Assembly: GCA_001899855.1 (NCBI GenBank)
Contig: MKWR01000031.1
Coordinates: forward strand, 186,001-250,000
Reading direction: 5' to 3'
Origin: Lysobacterales bacterium 63-13
Lineage (GTDB): Bacteria; Pseudomonadota; Gammaproteobacteria; Xanthomonadales; Rhodanobacteraceae
Length of the DNA stretch: 64,000 nucleotides
Part shown: piece by piece, positions 31,290 to 40,669 of the stretch
Numbering within the stretch: position 1 is the stretch's first letter
How the letters are laid out: each line of letters starts with the position of its first letter
Translations under genes and position numbers: made by a program
The notes under the pieces: model-generated
Databases searched by the model: none
What the model was told of the DNA's origin: nothing
The model's input: only the letters and a program-made list of their open reading frames with translations

Positions 31290-32411
31290 TCAGGTTCCGT
31301 CGAGAAAATGGCGCGCGATGGCGAGTGCCAGGCGGTAGGGTTCGGGATCGTTGCGGTTGCTCAGGATGATCACGCTCAAGCGGCGTTGCGGATAACGCAC
31401 GAAGACATTGCGGAAGCCGATGCTTTCGCCCGAGTGCCACAGGGATTCGCCGGTGATGCGCCAACCGAAGCCGTAGCGGACATCGGCATCGTCGGTGACT
31501 GTCCAGGGATGAAAGGCAAGTTCGCGTGATTGCCTCGAGAGCAGGCGATCGCTGTAGAGCGCGGCATCCCAACGGGCCAGATCGTCGATCGAAGAATAGA
31601 TGCCGCCATCGCCGAGCACCGCGCTGGTCAGGCTTTGGTCGGTGCGCGTCCAGCCGCTTGCATTCTCGCTGTAGCCATAGGCGCGGTGGCTGACTGCCGG
31701 GCCGCCGTTGACATAGGCCAAGGTGTCGCGCATGCCAAGCGGTTCGAAGATGCGTTGCTTGAGGAATTCCTCGAAGCGCAGCCCCGATGCCTTTTCGACA
31801 ATCAGGGCGAGCATCGCATAGCCGCCATTGCTGTAACGATAGTGGCTGCCGGGTGCGAAGTAGAGGCGATCCTGCGCCTCCAGCAGATGCAGCACGTCGA
31901 CATCGCGCAGCTGGGTTGCCAGGCTTTCCGGCATCACATCCTCGTAGTCGATGAGGCCGCCGGTATGGGTCAGCAGCTGACGAATGGTGATGGCATCGGT
32001 CGCCGCGGGCAGCGAGGGCAGCCATTGGCGCACGCGCTGATCGAGGTCGAGGCGACCGTCCTCGGCGAGCAGCAGGATTGCCGTGGCGGTGAACTGCTTG
32101 CTGATCGAAGCCAGTCGATAATTCGTCGCCGGCATGGCCATTTGGTGGTCTTCGAGATTGGCCATCCCGTAGCCCTTGCGCACGACGGCCTTGCCATCGC
32201 GAATGACCAGCACCGAGGCACCCGGAACGTCACCCTGGTAAGCCTGCATGATCGTGTCGATCTCGGTGGTGTCGTTCATGATTCCTGCGCCGCTTGTGCA
32301 TCCACCCAGTGCGGCTGCAAGCCCGAGCAGCAGGGCGAATCGCACCAAGCCAGTACGCTGGTACAGGCTGCGCCGGCGTCGCGGTTCAGGCTCATTCGAT
32401 GGGCACGTCAT
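31290..32411 (-). CDS. serine hydrolase of the class C beta-lactamase family, lipoprotein
   Basis: A 373-residue protein. ATG 32411 (MTCPSNEPEPRRRRSLYQ) gives a signal with lipobox LGGC near residues 31-34, so it is probably a lipoprotein. The beta-lactamase/DD-peptidase fold shows SISK (SxxK nucleophile), YSN (YxN) and HSGE (in place of the KTG triad). Such proteins include D-Ala-D-Ala carboxypeptidases, D-aminopeptidases and esterases. It starts 20 bases inside the end of the VanX-type gene. In this setting a murein-peptide substrate is likely; antibiotic resistance is not indicated. Confidence 0.83.
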   Translation of the reverse strand: MTCPSNEPEPRRRRSLYQRTGLVRFALLLGLAAALGGCTSGAGIMNDTTEIDTIMQAYQGDVPGASVLVIRDGKAVVRKGYGMANLEDHQMAMPATNYRLASISKQFTATAILLLAEDGRLDLDQRVRQWLPSLPAATDAITIRQLLTHTGGLIDYEDVMPESLATQLRDVDVLHLLEAQDRLYFAPGSHYRYSNGGYAMLALIVEKASGLRFEEFLKQRIFEPLGMRDTLAYVNGGPAVSHRAYGYSENASGWTRTDQSLTSAVLGDGGIYSSIDDLARWDAALYSDRLLSRQSRELAFHPWTVTDDADVRYGFGWRITGESLWHSGESIGFRNVFVRYPQRRLSVIILSNRNDPEPYRLALAIARHFLDGT

Positions 32412-33117
32412 AAAGAATCTCGGCGGAAGGCTCGGGCTCGAAGCGGTAGTGCCACCACTCCATCGTGTAGTTCTGGAACCCTGCTGCGTGCATGGCCTCC
32501 CGAAGCCGATGCCGGTTGCCGCGTTGCGCCGCACTGATCTGCGCCGAGTCGGTATGCGCGCGCGGGTCGAAGAAATCGAAATCCGTGCCCATGTCGAGCG
32601 CTCGGCACGCTGTCGCCCGGCGATCGCATTGCTGCAGGGTGAGATCGACCGTGGCGCCGCGACTGTGCCCGGAAACCGGCGCAATGTAGTCGCCCAGCAG
32701 CTCGGACTTGTCGAGGTTGGGGTAGTAGCGCGACTTGCTCTTCTGTTCGCCGGCATCATTCGCCCAGCGGACGAAATGGCGTACGGCGCGCGCGGGGCGA
32801 TAGCAGTCGAAAATCTTCAGTCGCAACGAGTGCCTGCGGAGTTCGCGTTCAACGTCGGCCAGGGCGTGTGCCACCGGCGATTTGAGCAGGCAACGTGCGG
32901 CACTGTAGCCATCGATGGGTCGACCGACAAAATTGTCGGCACCGGCATAGCGCATGTCGAGGTTGATGTCCGGGACCAGCTCCCTGATGTCGACAAGGCC
33001 AGCTTCGCTTGCCGTGGTGGCGCTCGATAGCACGTTATCGGCGGCACCTGCGAGTGACACAAATTGCACGGCGATGTGGGCGCACAGGGCGAGCCACAGG
33101 GCGCGGCGATCAATCAC
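32392..33117 (-). CDS. ddpX: D-alanyl-D-alanine dipeptidase (VanX/DdpX type)
   Basis: A 241-residue exported protein (signal peptide to about Ala26). It belongs to the M15D zinc dipeptidases. Zinc ligands and catalytic residues are His151 and Asp158 in SGHSRGATVD, Glu220 and His223 in MEWWHY, and the Arg in CYRPAR (107). It cleaves D-Ala-D-Ala. The start is a GTG at 33117 that overlaps the upstream gene by 8 bases. Without vanH/vanA-type ligase genes this is a nutrient or recycling enzyme (as DdpX in E. coli), not glycopeptide resistance. Confidence 0.9.
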   Translation of the reverse strand: MIDRRALWLALCAHIAVQFVSLAGAADNVLSSATTASEAGLVDIRELVPDINLDMRYAGADNFVGRPIDGYSAARCLLKSPVAHALADVERELRRHSLRLKIFDCYRPARAVRHFVRWANDAGEQKSKSRYYPNLDKSELLGDYIAPVSGHSRGATVDLTLQQCDRRATACRALDMGTDFDFFDPRAHTDSAQISAAQRGNRHRLREAMHAAGFQNYTMEWWHYRFEPEPSAEILYDVPIE

Positions 33118-34660
33118 AATCGGCCACCCGCGCGAAGGCGAGATCCTCGTAATCGAAACTGAAATCCGCTTGCGGATCGACCTTGCTCATGTGCATCGTC
33201 GGCGCATCGCCGGTCGTGAAATCGAGCCAGGCCTCGGCATCGACGCCCTCGGCACCCCAGTCGACCAGGTTGCGCTGGCCGACCTGCATCAGCGTGCCGC
33301 GCATGAGCGGCGACTTGGCCGAGCGAAAACGCACCCGTTGTGCGTCGGCACAGATTGCCACGTCGCCAAACCACGGGTCGCGCCAGACGCCGAGCAGACC
33401 GTGCAATTGTGCGGGTGTCAATGACGTACGCGTGGCTGTGTCCGGTGCCGCATGCTGCGTGGTCGAGACGCGATCAGCGGCGAGATCGGCAGCGAAGTCG
33501 GCAATGCCGCGCGCATCATCCGGCGCGGTGAACTGCTTGACCAGGGCCTCGCCCAGTACAGTTCTGGCCTCGTCCGCTTCGCCGTTGATCAGGAAGACAA
33601 ACCCGGATTTGCGATCCGGCAACAACAGCATCATCGAGTACATGCCCGACAGCGTGCCGGTATGCGAGACCGTCCACTCGCCATCGACATCGCCGAGGCG
33701 GAAGCCGAGCGCATAGAGCCAGGCATGGGTGTTGTCCCAGACGCGTCGCCGCGCCGAAATCGGCATCGGCGTGTGGCCTGTCCACATTGCTGCGCGCTGT
33801 TCGGCGGACAACCAGGCTTTCTGTTGCGCATCCGGAGTCAACCAGGTGCGCGCCCAGCGCAACATGGCATCGAGACTGCAACGAATGCCCCCGGCGGCGG
33901 CCGAGGTGATCCCGGCAACCTCATCGCCATCGGCGGAGATGACGACATTGCGCCCCTTGGCGTGTCCGTGCGGTTGCGCGATGTCGTCCGTGACGGAAGA
34001 CTTCCATGCGCCAACGCGGCAATCGAGGCCAAGCGGCACGAACACCTGCGAACGCATCAATTCTTCGTAGCTTGCGCCGCCCGCAGCGGCAGCGACTTCG
34101 CCGGCGACCACATAGAGCAGGTTGTCGTAGGCATAGCCGGCGCGAAAACTGTACTTTGGCTTGATGTGGCCGAGGCCGGCAAGGATGTCGGCGCGGGTGA
34201 ACCGGTTGGGTTCCGGCCACAACATGAGGTCGCCGCCGCCTTCCGGCAGGCCGCTGTTGTGCACGAGCAGGTCGCGTACCTGCATGTTCCGCGTCACCCA
34301 GGGATCGAACATGCGGAAGGTCGGCAAGTGCTTTACCACCGGATCATCCCAGCGCAGCTTCCCGGCATCGACCAGGCGGGCGAGCAGGCTGGCGGTCATA
34401 GCTTTGCTGTTTGAGGCAATCTTGAACAGGGATTGGCGCGAGATCTTCTTGCCCGTGCCCGCTTCGCGTTCACCGAGCGTGCGCGTGTAGAGGACTTCGC
34501 CGTTGTCGACTACGCCCACCGCAATGCCCGGCAACTGGTAGCGCTGCACGGCATCGTCAACGATGCGGTCAAGGCGTTCCGGGCGTGGCGCAGCCAGTGT
34601 CCCGGTGGCCAGGAAGAACAGGGCGATGAGGACGATTCGATGCGTGCGCATGGCGTTCAT
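33110..34660 (-). CDS. exported serine hydrolase (beta-lactamase/DD-peptidase family) with C-terminal extension
   Basis: A 516-residue protein with signal peptide (MRTHRIVLIALFFLATGTLA). The catalytic domain (about 25-390) has SNSK (SxxK), YDN (YxN) in GYAYDNLLY and HTGTLSG as the third motif. A C-terminal domain of about 100 residues (from SLTPAQLHGLLGVWRDPWFG) resembles the DUF3471-like beta-barrel found in such hydrolases. The ATG at 34660 overlaps the lysA stop (ATGA); ATG 34651 is an alternative. It probably acts in the periplasm on D-amino-acid-containing peptides; the exact bond is unknown. Confidence 0.85.
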   Translation of the reverse strand: MNAMRTHRIVLIALFFLATGTLAAPRPERLDRIVDDAVQRYQLPGIAVGVVDNGEVLYTRTLGEREAGTGKKISRQSLFKIASNSKAMTASLLARLVDAGKLRWDDPVVKHLPTFRMFDPWVTRNMQVRDLLVHNSGLPEGGGDLMLWPEPNRFTRADILAGLGHIKPKYSFRAGYAYDNLLYVVAGEVAAAAGGASYEELMRSQVFVPLGLDCRVGAWKSSVTDDIAQPHGHAKGRNVVISADGDEVAGITSAAAGGIRCSLDAMLRWARTWLTPDAQQKAWLSAEQRAAMWTGHTPMPISARRRVWDNTHAWLYALGFRLGDVDGEWTVSHTGTLSGMYSMMLLLPDRKSGFVFLINGEADEARTVLGEALVKQFTAPDDARGIADFAADLAADRVSTTQHAAPDTATRTSLTPAQLHGLLGVWRDPWFGDVAICADAQRVRFRSAKSPLMRGTLMQVGQRNLVDWGAEGVDAEAWLDFTTGDAPTMHMSKVDPQADFSFDYEDLAFARVADCD

Positions 34661-35928
34661 TGCGCCTGCCAGTCGAGCGTCGTGGCTTCGCCAAGGCACA
34701 TTTCGGCATGGCTCTGGCGGCGGCGCGCAATGGCCCAGCGGCCCTGGTCGAGAAGCACCTCGGCGGCAAGTGGCCGCGAATTGTAGGTTGATGCCATTGA
34801 TGCGGCATATGCACCGGTCGTGCAGATCATCATCAATTCGCCGGTTCGACATTCGGGCAGGGTGCGGTCGCGAGCAAAGGTATCGGCGCTTTCGCAGACC
34901 GGGCCGACGATATCGTAGGTGACCTCGGCTCGGGGCTGCGGCGACACCGCGACGATGTCATGCCAGGCGTCGTAAAGGCTGGGTCGCGCAAGGTCGTTCA
35001 TGGCGGCATCGAGGACGAGGAAGTGGCGCGAATCCGCTTGCTTTCTGCGCAGCACCCGGGTCAGCAGGATGCCCGCTTCGGCCACCAGCCAGCGGCCCGG
35101 CTCAAGCACAATGCGACCATGGTAATCATGCAAGGCATGGCGGATCGCAGCGACGTATTCGGCCGCTGTCGGTGCCGCATCGTCGCGGTCGCGATAGCGG
35201 ACGCCGAGTCCGCCGCCGACATCGATCGAATGAATCACGTGGCCTGCGGCTTCGAGCTCGCGGCGCAGCGCGGCAACCCGTTCCAGCGCATCACGGAAGG
35301 GTCCAAGACCGAGGATCTGGGAGCCGATATGCACATGCAGGCCGTTGATGCGCAGGTTTTTCAAGTGCGGGCGATCGGCAAACCATTGCCGGGCCTGATC
35401 GACGTTGACGCCGAATTTGTTTGCGGCTTTTCCCGTCGAGATCTTTGCATGTGTTTGCGCATCGACATCGGGGTTGATGCGCACGGCGACATTGGCGATT
35501 TGATCGAGTTCGGCCGCGACTTGCTGCAGGGAATCGAGTTCGTCGCGCGATTCCACATTGAAGCGCGCGATGCCGGCTGCGAGTGCCATGCGCATCTCGT
35601 CGATGCTCTTGCCGACGCCGGAGAAGACGATGCGTTGCGGATCGATGCCGGCATCGAGCGCGCGCTGCAGTTCACCCGCCGAGACAATATCCGCACCGAT
35701 TCCCGCGGCCGCCATCAAGCGCAGGACGGCACGCAACGGGTTCGCCTTCACGGCAAAACAGATCTGCGCGTCGAGGCCGCCGAGGGCGCGCTGCAGCTCG
35801 TGGATGCGCTGGCGGATCGCGCTGGCCGAGTAGACGTGGCATGGCGTGCCGACGCGACGGGCCAGCCATTCCAGGTCGATGCCATCCACCGTTGCGTTAC
35901 GGGATTCCGCGAGCGTGCGGCCTTCCAT
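34657..35928 (-). CDS. lysA: diaminopimelate decarboxylase
   Basis: A 423-residue fold-III PLP enzyme. The PLP lysine lies in CFAVKANP (about Lys61). The glycine-rich phosphate loop is DVGGGLGV, and the second-subunit Cys/substrate motif is GPVCESADTF. It decarboxylates meso-diaminopimelate to L-lysine in the cytoplasm. ATG 35928 is taken as start; a TTG at 35940 would add four residues. Its stop overlaps the next gene (ATGA). Lying in a row of murein-peptide genes, it could use DAP released from imported peptides as well as newly made DAP. Confidence 0.95.
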   Translation of the reverse strand: MEGRTLAESRNATVDGIDLEWLARRVGTPCHVYSASAIRQRIHELQRALGGLDAQICFAVKANPLRAVLRLMAAAGIGADIVSAGELQRALDAGIDPQRIVFSGVGKSIDEMRMALAAGIARFNVESRDELDSLQQVAAELDQIANVAVRINPDVDAQTHAKISTGKAANKFGVNVDQARQWFADRPHLKNLRINGLHVHIGSQILGLGPFRDALERVAALRRELEAAGHVIHSIDVGGGLGVRYRDRDDAAPTAAEYVAAIRHALHDYHGRIVLEPGRWLVAEAGILLTRVLRRKQADSRHFLVLDAAMNDLARPSLYDAWHDIVAVSPQPRAEVTYDIVGPVCESADTFARDRTLPECRTGELMMICTTGAYAASMASTYNSRPLAAEVLLDQGRWAIARRRQSHAEMCLGEATTLDWQAQ

Positions 35929-35998
35929 CAGCAGATCCAAGTTGTCGGTGCGCTGGTTGGCGAAGCGACCCGCGTGAACGGATCGCTTCGCCGTGCCT

Positions 35999-38986
35999 TC
36001 AGAAATTTACCGAGACGGTCAACTGGGCGTAGCGCGGCGACTGGTAGCCGGTACCCTGGCGATAGCTTGGGTTGAGGAAGCCGATATCGGTTTCCCGCTC
36101 GTCATCCACTTCGGTGACGCGTTCCTGGTTGAGCAGGTTGTACACCGCCAGTTTCACGCGCATGTCGGCGGACCCGAACGAGTGGAAGTAGCTGACGTTG
36201 GCACCGAAATCATAGGTCCACGGCAGACGGCCACCGGCGCCGCGAAGACTCGCTTCATAAATCCGTTCCGAAGGAGTATCGGATGTGCAATTCGCTACGC
36301 AAATGAAGTTGCTGTGGTAGTTGGTGCCGTCGAAGGGATTGCCGACGCCGAACGCATTGACCGGTCGACCCGACTGCACAACCAGCGTTCCACCGACCGC
36401 CCAGTTCTCGTTGAACCCGTAGGCGCCGCGAAACTTGAACTGATGGCGCCGGTCATTCGGCAGGTATCCGGTGCCGCCGTAATTGACCCATGGATCGTCG
36501 AAGTTCTCGGTGCGGCCGGTGTCTGAGAAATCGGTATCCGAGTTGACCGGGCCTTCGGCATTGCCCTTGCTGTAGGAAAGCGTGTAGGAGGCATTGAAGG
36601 ACCAATGCTCGTCCCAGGCGCGATCGATCTGCAGCTCGAGTGCCTTGTAGGTGCGTTCCGGCCTGGAGTAGCCGGTATCGCCGACATAGTTGCCATCATC
36701 GTCGTACAAGGCCCATCCGGCGACTGCCGTATCGATGGTGACGTAGGCATCATTCTCGCCGTCACAGTTGGTGTCGGTGTACACCGTGGCATCCTGGCCG
36801 GGGTTGCCCATGATGTAACCGATGTAACCCGGCTCGCCGTCGCAGAGGATGCCGTTGGAGGTCAGTTCCATGTCGTCGATGGCATTGGTCAGGTCGCGAA
36901 AGATGCCGCGCATGCCGATCGACCATTTGTCGTCGATCATGGACTGGAAGCCGAGGATCAACTCATCCTGGTAGACCGGATCCATGTTCTTGTCGACTTC
37001 GCCACGCAGATCGCCGACCGTGCCATCACCCTGTGAATCATCCACTGGCCCGATCTGCGCGCCGAGGATCGGGCGCTGATAGGTGCTGCCGTTGAACTCG
37101 AAGTCCTCGAGTCCGTTGAACGCATAGAACGTGCGCACGTCGGCAAAGCCACCGGCCTGCTTGATGTTGATGACATTCGCCACCGGCAGGAAGTAGCGCC
37201 CGAGCGTGCCGAAGATCTTGGTCCGCCCGTCGCCAACCGTATCCCAGGTGAAGCCGAGGCGGGGCGCGAGCATGTCGCTGATCTTGATGTAGCTGTCGCC
37301 GTCGGAGTTCTTGTTGTCGAACGCCTCCATGCGCAGGCCGGCATTGAGCACGAAGTTGGGCGTGACCGACCAGCTGTCTTCGAGGTAGTAGGCGCTGTTG
37401 ATTGTCTCGAAGGTGCCATCGACTTCGTTGGTGCGCGTGCGCACATAGGCAGTGACGCCCTCGGGAACAACGCCGCCGTTGGCCAGCGTGGCACCCGGGC
37501 TGGTGCTGCGGATTTCATAGAGCAGGCGATCGGGGCCCGGATAGAACTGCGTGTGATCCGAAGTATTGGTCTCATGATCGAGGCCAAAGCGCAGCAGGTG
37601 ATCGCCGAGCGACCATTCGAAATCCAGGCGCGCCGCCTCGCGATTGTCCAGGCGCCGGGCGACGGTCGAGGTGCTGGTGCAGCCGATATCGCCCTCACCG
37701 ACCGGTCTCAGGTCACGAATGCGGCTGCAGTTGATGTCGTTGAGGCTCGATTGCGCGAACTCGCGTTCGTTTTCGCCGTACATGGCCTTCATCGAGAAAT
37801 CATCGGTCAGGTATCCCGTGTAGGTCGCCGACCAGTTGCTGCCGCCATTGTCGAGGTAACGGGTGTTGTTGAAATCGTTGCGCTGGCCGTTGGCCAGATC
37901 GAACTGGTAGATGTCGGTGGCGGTGTTGTTGCCATCGCCGAAAGCGAGAAACTCGAGCAGGTGGTTGTCGCTGATCTGCCAATCCAGCTTGGTTCCCCAG
38001 AAGCCGTCGTCGGACTTGCCCTTGTTGATGAGGTTGCCGGACGTGGTCGTGTTGGTTGGCCGGTAGTCGCGCGCCTCGTACAGGGCGAAGAAGAACAGCT
38101 TGTCGCGGATGATCGGTCCGGAGGCATACACATTCACGTTGTGGCGATCGTATTCGTCGTAGCTGGAAATGTAGGTGGGATTGCCGTCGGCATCGTAATG
38201 GTCGTTGCCGCTGGTCTGTGCAAAACTCGGCTCCCATACGGCCTCGGCACCGAATTTGAACTCGTTGGTGCCCGATTGCGTCACCGCATTGATCACGCCA
38301 CCCGTGGTGCGGCCGAATTCAACCGAGTAGCCGCCCGTCTTGACCTGGAACTCCTTGTAGAACGCAAACGGCACCGACGAGAAACCGACACGGTTGTAGA
38401 AATCCGTGACATTGAGGCCATTGATGTAAACCGTGTTTTCCGCCACCGACGAACCGCCAAACGAGATGCCGCCAAATTCGCCTTGCACCACGCCCGGCGC
38501 AAGCAGGGCAACCGCCAGCGGATCGCGCTCGACCGGCAGGCGCTTGAGCTCCTCGCGATCGATATTGGTCGCGCTTTCAACCGAGGTGACATCAACTGCC
38601 ATGGGCAGGGCCGAGGCACTGACGACGATGGTGTCGAGCGTGCCGGTTGCTGTTCCCACGTTGACGGTGGTCGCGTTGCCCAGGCTTACCGTCACGTTCA
38701 ACGGTTCTGCCAGCGACTGGCCATCCACCGTTGATTGCAGCTGGTAATTGCCGACCGGAAGGAACGGGAACCGGTAGTTTCCATTGGCATCGGCGGTTAC
38801 CGTGCGCGAGAAGCCGGTGTCCGGGCTGGTCACGGTGATGACCGCTCCCGGGCGCGTGCGACCGACCAGCGAGCCGTCGGAATTTGCGGCCGACACCGCC
38901 GTCGGTGCGAGCATCGACAGGCAGGCACCCAAGGCCAGGCAAAGTGCCCGTTGTGCCATTGTTCTTTTGCCAATCACCTTGTTCAT
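35999..38986 (-). CDS. TonB-dependent outer-membrane receptor, Oar-like
   Basis: A 995-residue protein. Signal peptide to about Ala34. An N-terminal carboxypeptidase-regulatory-like domain (about 38-110; GSLVGRTRPGAVITVTSP, FPFLPVGNYQL) marks the Oar type. The plug domain (about 125-240) has VYINGLNVTDFYNRVG and GRTTGGVINAVTQSGTNEF. The beta-barrel ends in SVNF with the C-terminal aromatic typical of outer-membrane proteins. Strong ribosome binding site GGAGGGG. It lies 47 bases after the transglutaminase-like gene and 70 before lysA, so it is probably in their operon. The ligand is unknown; peptides are likely from context. Confidence 0.9.
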   Translation of the reverse strand: MNKVIGKRTMAQRALCLALGACLSMLAPTAVSAANSDGSLVGRTRPGAVITVTSPDTGFSRTVTADANGNYRFPFLPVGNYQLQSTVDGQSLAEPLNVTVSLGNATTVNVGTATGTLDTIVVSASALPMAVDVTSVESATNIDREELKRLPVERDPLAVALLAPGVVQGEFGGISFGGSSVAENTVYINGLNVTDFYNRVGFSSVPFAFYKEFQVKTGGYSVEFGRTTGGVINAVTQSGTNEFKFGAEAVWEPSFAQTSGNDHYDADGNPTYISSYDEYDRHNVNVYASGPIIRDKLFFFALYEARDYRPTNTTTSGNLINKGKSDDGFWGTKLDWQISDNHLLEFLAFGDGNNTATDIYQFDLANGQRNDFNNTRYLDNGGSNWSATYTGYLTDDFSMKAMYGENEREFAQSSLNDINCSRIRDLRPVGEGDIGCTSTSTVARRLDNREAARLDFEWSLGDHLLRFGLDHETNTSDHTQFYPGPDRLLYEIRSTSPGATLANGGVVPEGVTAYVRTRTNEVDGTFETINSAYYLEDSWSVTPNFVLNAGLRMEAFDNKNSDGDSYIKISDMLAPRLGFTWDTVGDGRTKIFGTLGRYFLPVANVINIKQAGGFADVRTFYAFNGLEDFEFNGSTYQRPILGAQIGPVDDSQGDGTVGDLRGEVDKNMDPVYQDELILGFQSMIDDKWSIGMRGIFRDLTNAIDDMELTSNGILCDGEPGYIGYIMGNPGQDATVYTDTNCDGENDAYVTIDTAVAGWALYDDDGNYVGDTGYSRPERTYKALELQIDRAWDEHWSFNASYTLSYSKGNAEGPVNSDTDFSDTGRTENFDDPWVNYGGTGYLPNDRRHQFKFRGAYGFNENWAVGGTLVVQSGRPVNAFGVGNPFDGTNYHSNFICVANCTSDTPSERIYEASLRGAGGRLPWTYDFGANVSYFHSFGSADMRVKLAVYNLLNQERVTEVDDERETDIGFLNPSYRQGTGYQSPRYAQLTVSVNF

Positions 38987-39033
38987 TTCCCCTCCAGGTC
39001 ATGGTTGCCGCATGTATCCGCGGTTGATTTGAA

Positions 39034-40524
39034 TCATTGCCCGGCAGGGGAAACCTGCCAGGTGAAGTCGTAGTCCCACTGGTCGAAATAGAGATTGCCG
39101 CCGCGCCACTCGGCTTCGCCGCGTTGCAGGTCGACGGTCTCGGAACGGAAGAATTGCTTGGCTGGGACAAGTTCGCGGCCGTAGTCGTCATTGAAGGCAA
39201 TGCGATAGGCATCGAGGCCGCCGAGATAGAAACCGGCGATGCGCGGGTCCTCGCTGTGCAGGCGGCCCGTGGTCACGTCCATCGGGATCCAGCCGTAGGG
39301 CGCGATGTAGAGCTGGCCCCAGTCGTGCAGGTTCCAGTAATCATCACCATCGGAATAGACCATGCCCGATTGCCAGCGCGATGGAATGCCGTTGAGGCGC
39401 AGCAAGCTCATCAGCAACAAGGTCTGCTGGCCGCAATCGGCATGCCCGGCGTGCAGGGCGTAGTCACTGATGTTGTGGATCGTCGAGTATTCGCGCGCAC
39501 CGGCCCATGGAATCTGATCGACTGCGGCATAGAGCTTCTGCGCGATGCGCCAGGGATTTTTCTCGTCGCCGACAATCTGCCGCGAGAACAGTCGCAGGGC
39601 TTCGTTGAAGACGATATGCGGCGGTCGTTCGGCCACGAAGGGTGCGAGTTCGGGCGTGATCTTCGCGGCGGTGACCTTGTCCGCATCGATCGCGTGCGAT
39701 TGTGCCGAGACGGTCAGCGCGTAGCGGATCGAGAACTCGGTCGGCTTGCCCGCTTCGGCCTTTTTTTCCAGATAGACCGTGCGCTGCAGGGCCGATTCGG
39801 GTGCGATGACTCGCTTGGCTGGCGTGCTTTCGATGAAATGGATCTTGTCCTGCTGGCCGGGCAGCGCGCGCGGATAGGGAATCCAGGCGCGCACGACTTC
39901 GCCGGCCGGCACTGCATCGGCATGCACGCTGAGCGACTGGGTGACCTTGAGCGTGCGCGATGCGAGGCCGCGCACCTGGCCCGCGCGTGCGTCATCGAGG
40001 ATTTCACGGTGATGCGCATTGGCCGTTTCCATCGGCCCGTCGCGCAACGGCGTCTGCTCGCTGCGTCGCTCCCGCGCCTCGGCGCTCAGGCGGAACAGGT
40101 TCGACGCCGCGCGGTTGAAGTACAACACGCGGCCATCGATTGTTTGCGATTCAAACAAGCCATGCGCCTGCCAGCGCGCAAACTCGGCATCGTCCAGGTC
40201 AGGAATCTTCTTGCGCAACTGCGCCTTGAGCGCATCTTCATCCAGCGTGAAGTCGAGCAGGATGCGGCGCATGCGCTCGCGCTCGTAGGTGAATGCGGCG
40301 CGCGTGGCGGCATTGGCTTGCGTGTCGGCCAGCGCCGTGGTGATCGCACGTTCTGCCCATTGATACTGACCCTGGTCGATACTGGTGATGATGGAATCGA
40401 TCGATGGCGAGGCTGCCGCGCAAATGCCATGGCCCAGCAACACTGCCGCAAGCAGCATGCCGCACCGCAGGCACCCAAGGCGGGTGAGCGCGGCATGCGA
40501 CAGGAATGTCGCTGGCTTGTGCAT
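39034..40524 (-). CDS. exported transglutaminase-like protein
   Basis: A 496-residue protein. The start at ATG 40524 gives MHKPATFLSHAALTRLGCLRC and a signal peptide to about Ala37. The N-terminal half is helical and of unknown fold. The transglutaminase-like core has Cys364 in ADCGQQTLLLM, His400 in NLHDWGQLYI and Asp416 in PMDVTTG, the full catalytic triad. Family members are often proteases or amidases rather than cross-linkers. It is first in a six-gene minus-strand row and divergent from the DUF819 gene. In this setting a peptidoglycan-peptide hydrolase role is possible but not shown. Confidence 0.85.
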   Translation of the reverse strand: MHKPATFLSHAALTRLGCLRCGMLLAAVLLGHGICAAASPSIDSIITSIDQGQYQWAERAITTALADTQANAATRAAFTYERERMRRILLDFTLDEDALKAQLRKKIPDLDDAEFARWQAHGLFESQTIDGRVLYFNRAASNLFRLSAEARERRSEQTPLRDGPMETANAHHREILDDARAGQVRGLASRTLKVTQSLSVHADAVPAGEVVRAWIPYPRALPGQQDKIHFIESTPAKRVIAPESALQRTVYLEKKAEAGKPTEFSIRYALTVSAQSHAIDADKVTAAKITPELAPFVAERPPHIVFNEALRLFSRQIVGDEKNPWRIAQKLYAAVDQIPWAGAREYSTIHNISDYALHAGHADCGQQTLLLMSLLRLNGIPSRWQSGMVYSDGDDYWNLHDWGQLYIAPYGWIPMDVTTGRLHSEDPRIAGFYLGGLDAYRIAFNDDYGRELVPAKQFFRSETVDLQRGEAEWRGGNLYFDQWDYDFTWQVSPAGQ

Positions 40525-40669
40525 CGTCTCGGAGTTCCACCTGAAAGCATCTGTGGCGGCTGTGTAACACGGTTGCAATCGGTGGTCAATAATTTATGCT
40601 TCGCAACAGATTTCCGGGAATCATCTATTCCGTAATGCACCATTCAGCGCATGACAAGGCGGGGTCTCC
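40525..40669. promoter_or_regulatory. divergent intergenic region of the murein-peptide locus
   Basis: 145 bases separate the two divergent arms. It is the most AT-rich stretch nearby (GGTCAATAATTTATGCTTCG near 40582). On the minus strand TTGACC and TACACA are 17 bases apart (about 40589-40561); the second box is weak. It is the most likely place for an operator of the RpiR regulator encoded in the + arm, but no clear inverted repeat was recognised. Confidence 0.5.

Noticed and set aside
31290-34660. Beta-lactamase resistance genes
   Set aside because: The SxxK proteins lack specific AmpC features and the third motif is HSGE or HTG; context points to D-peptide hydrolysis.
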